Part shown: positions 56,368 to 64,000 of the stretch, in pieces
How positions within the stretch are numbered: position 1 is the stretch's first letter
How the letters are laid out: every line of letters begins with the position of its first letter
NCBI GenBank assembly: GCA_006503535.1
Contig: QYRS01000007.1
Coordinates: forward strand, 2,046,001 to 2,110,000
DNA length: 64,000 nucleotides
Origin: Arthrinium phaeospermum
Lineage: Eukaryota; Ascomycota; Sordariomycetes; Amphisphaeriales; Apiosporaceae
Reading direction: 5' to 3'
Notes under the pieces: generated by a model
Database searches by the model: none
What the model saw: only the letters and a program-made list of their open reading frames with translations
Told to the model about the DNA's origin: nothing
Made by a program: the position numbers and the translations under genes

Positions 56368-56934
56368 TCACCCACCCCTCCCCTCCATAAAAGCCCCCCT
56401 TACCACCCCGGCCACCCACTCCCCCCACCCCACGAGCGGCCGCAGCACGCCCCCGTACCAGAACCCGGCCGGGTTGTAGACGGCGGCCGTCCAGCCCAGG
56501 CGGGCCAGCCCGAAGTCGACGACGAGCCGGAACGCCGGGTGCCGTAACAGCAGGACGGGCAGGCCCACGGCCGGCACCAGCAGCATCGGGAACACGGCCG
56601 AGAGGGCCACGACGACGAACCAGGCGAACCACCAGGCGCCGACGTCGGCGACCACGCCGCCCCTCGCGCCTTGGATGAACTCGTTGCCGTTGCCGTTGTA
56701 GTTTTCGTTATTGAAGTGGTTGGTGTTGGTGTTAGGGGTAGGAGATGTAGACGGCGGCTTCAGCACGATGAAGCCTTCGCGCAGCACCTCGGCCGCCACG
56801 ACGGACAGCACGAGCAGGTAGACCCACGCGGTCCAGCGCACGAGGCGCACGAGGACGCGGTAGTTGCGGGCGAGGTGGACGGTCAGCACGAGGGACCAGA
56901 CCAGCGGGACCGTGGAGAGGAGAAGCCACATCAC
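56368..56934 (-). CDS. Small membrane protein of unknown function
   Basis: A 188-residue frame with four to five hydrophobic segments: MWLLLSTVPLVWSLVLTVHL, WTAWVYLLVLSVVAAEVL, WWFAWFVVVALSAVFPMLLV, VGLPVLLLRHPAFRLVVDFG and the tail YGGVLRPLVGWGEWVAGVV. A hydrophilic Asn/Gly loop between helices 2 and 3 is encoded by AAC/GGC-type low-complexity sequence. I do not recognise the family. A CGACAG acceptor-like sequence just 5' of the ATG leaves open an upstream exon. Confidence 0.45.
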   Translation of the reverse strand: MMWLLLSTVPLVWSLVLTVHLARNYRVLVRLVRWTAWVYLLVLSVVAAEVLREGFIVLKPPSTSPTPNTNTNHFNNENYNGNGNEFIQGARGGVVADVGAWWFAWFVVVALSAVFPMLLVPAVGLPVLLLRHPAFRLVVDFGLARLGWTAAVYNPAGFWYGGVLRPLVGWGEWVAGVVRGAFMEGRGG

Positions 56935-57406
56935 TGTCGCGGCAGGTTAGGGTGCTTGGGGGCAGCCCATAGGCTGGCTGTATGTACGTATGTACGCCGA
57001 TTTTTCGTATGTGGCAATCAGAACTTGGTGCACTTCAATTGTCTTGCCTGTCTCGATTGCGTAGTAGTAGTATGGCGCATTTCCATATGATTTGCGCGTC
57101 GCACTCTCGCGCAACTGTTGCAGCTGAAGCAAGCTTGAGCCCCTTGGGATATTGCAAACATTGTGCAGCCTGTTCCATTGAGGACGCAAACAATGTCTGC
57201 TCCTCAATTCTCGAACACAGCAACAAAGGCCGAGCATTGTAACAAAGACACGCCCGCTTCAGTGTTGGCAGCGCTGCCATTCCGGCCAAAAAGTAAAGAA
57301 GTCTTTGTTCGATTGTACATTTTCGATGCACGCATTCCCGACGCCACACCAAACTAGCTATGTACACCCCCCGCCGAATCCGTCTCCCCTTTCTTTCTTC
57401 CCCCCC
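56935..57406. other. Intergenic, no gene seen
   Basis: Between the small membrane protein gene and the 3' end of the thiolase gene. Nothing recognised. Confidence 0.45.
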
Positions 57407-58666
57407 TCACTGCTCCCGAACAAACAGCCCCGCCATCCCCATCCCGGTGCCAACACACATACTAACCACCCCGACCTCGCCCCCCGTGCGCCCGAGCCCG
57501 TGCATCAGCGTACTCGTCATGCGCGCCCCGTCGCGCCGAGCGGGGGCCCAGCGCGATCGCGCCGCCGTCGGGGTTGACCCGGCCCTGCTCCCAGGCCGAC
57601 TCGAGCCCGAGCGCGCGCACGCAGTGGATGGCCTGCGACGCGAACGCCTCGTTGATCTCCCAGCGGTCGACGTCGCCCGTCGCGAGGCCCAGCTGGCCCA
57701 GCAGCTTCGGGATCACCACCGCCGGCCCGATGCCCATCTCGTCGGGCGCGCACCCCGCCGTCGCCGCCGCGACAAACTTGCCCATGATACTACTGGACAG
57801 CCCCAGCTCCGTCGCCGTGCTGCGCCGCATCAGCAGCGTCGCCGCCGCGCCGTCCGACACCTGGCTCGAGTTGCCGGCCGTGCTGGTGCCGTCCGCCTTG
57901 AACGCCGGCTTGAGCTTCGCGAGCGCCTCGAGCGTGGCGCCGGCGCGGATCCCGTCGTCCTGCGCCACCTCCACCTGCTTCTCCTCCCCGACCTTGTTGC
58001 CCTGCTTGTCGACCTCCTGGAAGCGCGTGTTCACTTTCACAATCTCCTGCGCAAACGCCCCCTCCGCCTGCGCCTTGGCCGCCCGCCGGTGCGACTCAAC
58101 CGCGAACTCGTCCTGCTCCTTCCTACCAACACCATACCGCGCCGCCACGTTCTCCGACGTGAGGCCCATGGGCATAATGCAATCGCGCGCATGGTGGTTG
58201 GGACTCTCCTTGAGCGCGGGCCAGAGATCGACCGGGATCGCGCGACTCCCATAATTGCGCGTCATGCTCTCCATACCCGCCGCGATCCCCGCATCGATCA
58301 TCTCACTCCGAATCTGCCCCGCCACCGCCGCGATGCCCTGCAGCGACGAGCTGCAGGCGCGGTTGACCGTGTAGAGGCTGGTCTCGTTGGGGAACCCGAC
58401 GTGGTTCAGGGCCATGCGGGCGGCCTTGGAGCCGCCGAGCTCGGACAGCACCACGCCCACGGCCACGTCGTGCACGGCCGCGGGCGGCAGGCTCGGGTGC
58501 GCGTCCAGCGTCGCGCGCAGCACGGCCGCCAGCAGCTCCTCCGGGTACGCGTCCTTGAGCTGGCCCTTGTACGACCGGCAGATGGGGTGCGCAGCGACGA
58601 CAGGATCACAATGTCCGAGGGCGCCTTGGCCAGGACGTTGGAGAGGCCTTTGGGGAGCGGCGCCAT
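57407..58666 (-). CDS. 3-ketoacyl-CoA thiolase (acetyl-CoA C-acyltransferase), frameshifted
   Basis: From MAPLPKGLSNVLAKAPSDIV the thiolase fold follows: LRTPICRSYKGQLKDAYP, the acyl-enzyme cysteine in VNRACSSSLQGIAA, GMESMTRNYG, GNSSQVSDGAAATLL, WEINEAFASQ, the (H)PLGATGARM region, and the second active cysteine in CVGTGMGMAGLF near the end. The enzyme cleaves 3-ketoacyl-CoA to acetyl-CoA in fatty-acid beta-oxidation. No clear PTS2 (RLx5HL) or C-terminal SKL is visible, so compartment is open. Frame breaks at about 58584-58587 (one C missing in the coding strand, after LRTP), 57541-57546 and 57525-57530 (around GHPLGATGAR) require one base each. All catalytic motifs are retained around them. 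Confidence 0.85.
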
Positions 58667-59389
58667 GATGGGTGGGTGGGGAAGGGTGTAGGTTGATAAT
58701 GATGATGGGATGGACCAAGAACCGAATCAAGAATGAGCAAAACAACGAGATGAAAGCCAGCGAGAAAGAGGTGAGAAGTATCTGGGCATGATGGAATTCG
58801 AAACAGACGCAGCAACACAGATCGGCTTAAAGCGCCCGGCTTTGGACTCTCCCATGCGTGGGGATGGACACGCAAGGTGGGGGATAAAACAATTCCGAGC
58901 TAAGTCGTTTGGAGGCTCTCCCAGGCAATTGACTTCGGCAAATCCGGGCGAGTTAGTTCCCACCCCACGGGGCAACTATAGCGCAGCGGCACTGAGAAAT
59001 GTTATTAAATTTCTATTCGAATCCTCTGCAAATGTAGACCCGCGGCGGCCGTAATGCACGCATGCAATGCCCCTTGACTACCACCAACCCCATCATACAT
59101 TTTACCGTGCACCGCATGTTGTATGCGCACTGCACCATGGTCCTTCCCAGCGCCAAAAAACCCTTTCCCCCCAATGTGGAATACATGCCTACCTAGACTA
59201 GTAATAATACAGGCGGACCGTCCGCCAAAGCAAATTGGTATCTCTTTGGCAGCGCAGGCCGGAAACTGATGATGCGTAACATGAAGCAGCCAAGTCATAG
59301 AAAACCACCTACCTTTTCCCACAAACTCATTCATGGCATTTATCCCGCAAACCCGCACCCGCACCCGTACACCTTATTAGCACCAACAT
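58667..59389. other. Intergenic, no gene seen
   Basis: Promoter of the thiolase gene and 3' flank of the LRR gene. No gene seen. Confidence 0.45.
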
Positions 59390-62300
59390 CTAATCAATGT
59401 CGTTAGAACTTCCCTCGTCTGGCATTGGCGGCCTTGGCCTTCCACTCCCCCCATCTCCGCCTGGCACCCGGCCCCTGAGCCATCGCAGCGTCGCCTCAGT
59501 TCCGCGCTCCAGGACGTTCCACCTAGGAACACGGAACCGGTTCCCGTTGACCTCCAGCCTCTCCAAGTTGCCCGTGCCCCCGAGAAGTCCAGCCGGGGAT
59601 TTAGGTGAGGAATGTCGTTATTGTTCGCATCCACAATCTCAATCCTCTGATGGACGGGTCTAATCTTCCAAATGGTTATCCGATACAAGGAGCCGTCAAG
59701 CTGGGGAAGAACTCGCGCAGCCGAGGAAGCGACACGACGCGGTTGAAGCTGATGTCAATCTTCTGTAGGTTGGGTGCGCGAAGGTGCGCCGTCAATGGCT
59801 CCAGGCTGGTGATGCGGTTGTGGGACAGGTTGAGTTCCTTCAGTGCCGTGAGATCGAGCTCCTCGCCAAGGTAGCTCTCGCCTACCAATTGATTGTGTGC
59901 AATCGTCAGCGAGCTGAGAGTGTCGGCAAAGAAAGAGAGCGAGTTCGGCAGCGTAGTAAATGTATTATGGCCTAAGCGGATATCGCGAATTGTTTGCTCC
60001 GCTGCCATCTTCGAGCAGACGACAGGATGAAGCGACGAGGATGAGGTATTGGATCGGTCCAGAATTCCGCCCGTCTTAACAGGCCAGATCTGACCGCTGA
60101 GTGTATGGGATCGCGATCGTGCCGGGGAATGAGGAGCCGAGGTTGGGGGCGTAGCAAAACTCTCATCATAGCTCTCATCGGATTCCTGTGGCGGAACGCC
60201 CTCCCTAGCAGCCGGCACAGCGTTACTCGCCTTTCTTGGGCGATTGGACGCATCAATGCCATTGCTGAAATTCTCAACCCGCCTATCTCATCTGGCAGAG
60301 GTTCAAGTCTTGCGTACAAGGTTGACTTGAGCTCCTCTGTCGTCAACGAGGTGAACTTCTTGTCGCGCAAGGGATTTCCCGAGAGTCGAAGCATTCCCAG
60401 GCTGTCCATGCGCGCGATCTCGGGCGGGACCACCCGGATATCATTGCTGGTAAAATCAACATGTTTCAGGTTCTCGAGTTTGGTAAAGCCGTCTGGTATA
60501 GCAGCAATGCTATTTTCATCCGCGTTCAACGTAAGTAGACGCTTCCAAGAGCCAACATCCGGGAGTGCCCGGAGTCTGTTGCACGATAGGTTAAGTTGAT
60601 GAAGGGACGGCAGGGCAAGAGCGCCCGGCGTATCGACCGAAGCTAGTAGTGTCAACTGGTTTACCGATACATCCAGTATTTGTAGCTGGGGAAGACCCTC
60701 GACTTCTGGGTGGATTAGGTCCCCGTCAGTTTGTTCTTCCGAGCGAGCAGCTCGGTCAGGGGCAGCTTGGCGAAAGCCTTGAACGGCAGCGAATCAATAG
60801 CATTCTCGTTCAGGTTCAGGATTCGAAGCCTGGTGAGGTTCTCGATCCCTTCAGGCAGTGCCGTGATTTCGTTTCCGTGCAAATCTAAAATCTCCAGGTT
60901 TTCTAACTTAGAGAAGCATGGGTCCATCGCTCCATACAGCAGGTTGTTGCCCAGTTTGAGGTCTCGAAGACAAGTGATTTGGGATGACTTCGAGAGAGTT
61001 GTTTGCTAGCTTGTTCGAGGCCTATAGACAGGTTAGCAGCGCAATTGTGCATTGACATTGAAAACAAAACCTACCAGATTCAAGGAGGTCAGGAACTGTA
61101 GCCGTCTGAGTCCCACAGGCACGGAGATCAACGTATTTCCATGGAGGTCTAGACTTTCCAGGCCACCAAATTGATGCCCGTTGCTATCTTCGTCCTCCGC
61201 GAAATCGGTGGGTCAGTATCCGGGAAAATAGAATCGTCGATGATCTCCAACTCATTGTCGGCTGCGACGAAGCGCGTAAGATCTACGCTCTCCGCCCAAG
61301 AACCACCTGTGTGCCAATTGCCTCCAGATCATACATTTTCAAGACGTCTTCGGGTATCTCCTTAAGGCCCATGGCTGAGATATTGAGCTTGCCTGTCGTG
61401 CGAGCCCCATTGATCCTTGTCTGCATGACCTTTCGATTTGAGCTTTCGAACTGATTCTGGTTGAATGGGTCATCACAGAGACCAAAATCGAAGGATGTGT
61501 CAGTGGGAACCAGTGGTGCCTCCGCGGTGGGAGGCAACGCAGCCGCCGAGACTTGCTTGGCGGCTGCTCGTTTTGCTGCTCTGGCCTTTGCAATCTGCTC
61601 CCGCAGTGCAGCCGAGGAGCTTTGCGCTGCCGCTGCCGGAGGTTCTTCGACGGAGTCCGTCGTTAAAGCTGTGGACACTGTCGAAGCGATCGAAGGGTTG
61701 TGGTCTTCAGCCGATGTTGTTGAGGATCTCTCTGATGCTGCTGATATTTTCCGTGTTGGACGCATAGGCAACTCGGATGTTTCGGGCTTGCCAAGAGACG
61801 ACATTGATGGTTTCTTGAAAAGACCATTGACGGACGCTCTCTGCTTCAGTGGTCGCGGGGGGCTACAGTTTTCGAGCCGTATCTGGATATCGTTGCATCC
61901 AAGTTCTTCTCTGGACTCGGCGTCCGAGGCGCAAGCGACGCACGCTGTTTGTATTTGCCAGATGCCGCCGAGGACACAGTATTGGGTGTCTTGGGGAGTG
62001 CCGAAGTCCGTCTGGATGGGGTGCCCGGAACTGACGCCAGTGGGGTTCGGTAAGTGCTGTCGAGGCTCTAAAGTTGGTGTAGAGATTATCGGCAGGGCCA
62101 GAGCTGGACCCCGGGCGACTTGACGACTTTCCTGTCAACACTAGATCATCAGACTGGTAGCTGGAGCCTGGCCGTGACCCTATACTTCCTGTTCGCGATT
62201 CCGGTCTACGAAACCCATCACTATCATAGAAGTTCGACCCATTTCGCTTGATCACAGGGGAAGATGGAAGCTGAGAAAGTGTCTCAACGGTCCTCTCACT

Positions 62301-63074
62301 GAGGAGGTCTTGACTTCTTCGACGAGGCCCTGATGGTATCGAAAGAAGAAGCTTCCTCGCCCATTGAGCTTGTTAGGGGCGGCGGCATATCCTCGTCCAA
62401 AAGCAGCTCGTCTCGGCCGTAATTAACAGAGAGATGCCCAGAGGATTTTCGGTTTCGGAGGGCGATAGATCGTTGAGAAAGGCTATCGCCAGTGATCCGA
62501 CTGACCGGGTCTCGAGACACATTCGAGTCTTCACGCCCTGCAGTGCACCCTGTGAGCTTATAGGCGGCCCCCCTGATCGTTGCGGCCTTCGAAGACTGCT
62601 CGGAGAAGAGGGCTCGTCTCGGCCGTAATTAACAGAGAGATGCCCAGAGGATTTTCGGTTTCGGAGGGCGATAGATCGTTGAGAAAGGCTATCGCCAGTG
62701 ATCCGACTGACCGGGTCTCGAGACACATTCGAGTCTTCACGCCCTGCAGTGCACCCTGTGAGCTTATAGGCGGCCCCCCTGATCGTTGCGGCCTTCGAAG
62801 ACTGCTCGGAGAAGAGGTGGTAATGATGCATTGAGCTGGTCTCGCGAAATCGAGGTTCGCAGCCTAGAATTTGTAGTTGCCGTTCGGACATCGCTGCTGC
62901 TTGAACTCGGTCTGAGGCTTTCTCGCGATGGGGCAGAGCGCAAGCCGTTGGAGGTTGTGGCTTGGGCGTGGCGACCGGGAGGAGGGAGCTTCGTGGGGCA
63001 CTGGCAATCGGGATGTTGGTCGCGGAATAGCACTCTGCCGGTTGGAAGCCGTGCTCACGCTTATTGTCGTCCAT
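59390..63074 (-). CDS. Leucine-rich-repeat protein (LRRC40-like) with long disordered N-terminus, multiple breaks
   Basis: Starts MDDNKREHGFQPAE near 63074. About 500 Ser/Pro/Arg-rich disordered residues follow (IPRPTSRLPVP, TSISRDQLNAS, RRPESRTGSIGSRPGSS, TPLASVPGTPSRRTSALP). Then come MSSLGKPETSELPMRPTRKI, an Ala-rich helix, and at least ten LRRs (for example LENLEILDLHGNEITALPEG, HQLNLSCNRLRALPDV, NLKHVDFTSNDIRVVPPEIA, ALKELNLSHNRITSLEPL, NLERLEVNGNRFRVP), ending at 59390. LRRC40-type proteins are cytosolic/nuclear scaffolds of unclear function. A 53-bp intron (61074-61022) is clear. Frame breaks occur near 63030, 62985, 61860, 60640, 60220, 59690 and 59590. A 206-bp tandem copy at 62407-62818 also shifts the frame. 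Order and conservation indicate one gene. Confidence 0.65.
62407..62818. repeat. Perfect 206-bp tandem duplication inside the LRR gene
   Basis: 62407-62612 and 62613-62818 are identical as far as I can compare base by base. The copy is not a multiple of three, so it breaks the reading frame of the LRR gene's disordered N-terminal region. Flanks are GAGGTGGTAATG on one side and AAAAGCAGCTCG on the other. Confidence 0.85.
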
Positions 63075-64000
63075 ATCGGTAGCCTTGACGCGCTCGGAAG
63101 CTTAATGTCGTCGTGGTCGAAGACAAAAGACAGGAGGCGCAAGCACACTCTTCTGGAAAGGATTACGAGAGATTGGTGTCTCAAGAAAAGGACGAAGAAG
63201 GTACCACAAGAGAGTGAAGCTTATTGGAAGGTATGGCAGGTTACGGCACTATTGGGACTTCATTGAATTAGCTGAGGGCGGAAGGCGGGAGGGCGGCAGC
63301 AGATGTAGTCACTTACCTTTATTAGTCTGTTAGGTGGTTCTGGTCCTTTGCCCGAGTTTCTATTCTTACCCCAACGACCCATCCAAGCTATGTAGTAGTA
63401 CTGGAGCTAGGGGTAGCACCAGGCTCCCAGGGAGACAGGGAGGGCGACTCGCTATTAGTAGTGTGTGCAATCCGTCCAGTGTTACATCAAGGTGTGCTTT
63501 GCAGAAGTGATTCCTGTGCATGCTCGGAAAACTGGCCAGCCTGATCTGCTGGTGGCGGTGGTGGTGATTATTTGTTGGAGGATTGTACAGGACATGGTTG
63601 CCCCCTTTCCTGTCATTGATGAAATGGCGTTCTGTCTGAAGTGTGTTTGTGCAAACACAAGACCAATGATGAGCCTTTCAGCCACGGCTCTGGTAGGTTG
63701 CGCCGTCGGAACTGTTGATTAGAGTGCGACCAAAAGCGACCCTGGTCCTTCCCAGAGGGACGTTTACTGCAAGGTACCCTTGCCTAGCCCTCCCTGGCTT
63801 GACCGAAAGCAGAGCTTACCTGGGCATTAGGGCGGAACCTGCGGGGTGGTTCGGGCTTGTCACCTGAAAACTGCCACAGTAACTATTGGAACTCGGAGAC
63901 AACAAACAATGGTTCTGATACATACACAACGCCAACACGCTTTCAAGTTGCGCGGCCTGGGAGTAAAAGACGTGCTTAGGCAGGTAGCAAGGAAGGTATA
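63075..64000. other. Promoter side of the LRR gene, no further gene seen
   Basis: Upstream of the LRR gene to the window end. Short frames only, no domain evidence. Confidence 0.4.

Noticed and set aside
56230..56420. C-rich microsatellite-like tract as coding exon
   Set aside because: Reads as Pro/Ser/His low complexity in several frames with no splice junctions; treated as noncoding 3' flank.
1..64000. Biosynthetic gene cluster, CRISPR array or bacterial operon
   Set aside because: No polyketide/peptide synthase or terpene backbone gene, no regularly spaced direct repeats, and intron-rich genes with separate promoters.

Overview
The window is nuclear DNA of a filamentous ascomycete, most likely a Sordariomycete-type Pezizomycotina. 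The reasons are short spliceosomal introns (about 50-100 bp, GTAnGT donors, CTAAC/CTGAC-like branch sites, AG acceptors), fungal-only families (DUF1996 secreted protein, Zn2Cys6 regulator, GPI-anchored Ser/Thr-rich wall protein, a RID/Masc1-type DNA methyltransferase), and no operon-like packing. I rebuilt exons by hand from splice signals, reading frame and family conservation. Where exon sums are given they divide by three.

Layout. 0-10 kb: the 5' part of a secreted cyanovirin-N-like protein, a fructosamine-kinase-family protein, an intronless SNF2 ATPase, a mitochondrial OXLD1-like protein divergent from a kinetochore-like protein, and the DPM3 subunit of dolichol-phosphate-mannose synthase. 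10-24 kb: a GPI-anchored protein, ribosomal protein L13, an armadillo SmgGDS-like protein, an MFS transporter and a fungal multi-TM protein. 24.1-34.1 kb: about 10 kb without a supportable gene, ending in the pyrimidine-rich leader of a conserved fungal protein with a C-terminal C-x2-C-x6-H-x2-H motif. 36-54 kb, where every gene reads cleanly: a COX14-domain protein, a methyltransferase, an extended SDR, a Zn2Cys6 transcription factor, the DNA methyltransferase, DUF1996, an unknown acidic protein, a His-rich membrane protein and a class I glutamine amidotransferase. 54-64 kb: a small membrane protein, a 3-ketoacyl-CoA thiolase and a long LRR protein.

The genes are mostly unrelated housekeeping and accessory loci, and I see no biosynthetic cluster. 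The most interesting items are the RID-like methyltransferase with SUMO-interacting-motif-like segments at both ends, a six-unit palindromic minisatellite in the promoter of the neighbouring Zn2Cys6 gene, and the C-terminal zinc-knuckle-like motif of the 34 kb protein.

Caution. Eight genes (kinetochore-like, GPI protein, L13, SmgGDS-like, MFS, multi-TM, 34 kb protein, thiolase) plus the LRR gene need single-base corrections, usually one missing C or G in a G/C run, to stay in frame. Because L13 and thiolase are among them, residual assembly error is more likely than mass pseudogenisation. The larger lesions (L13 internal gap, 206-bp tandem copy in the LRR gene) need separate checking.
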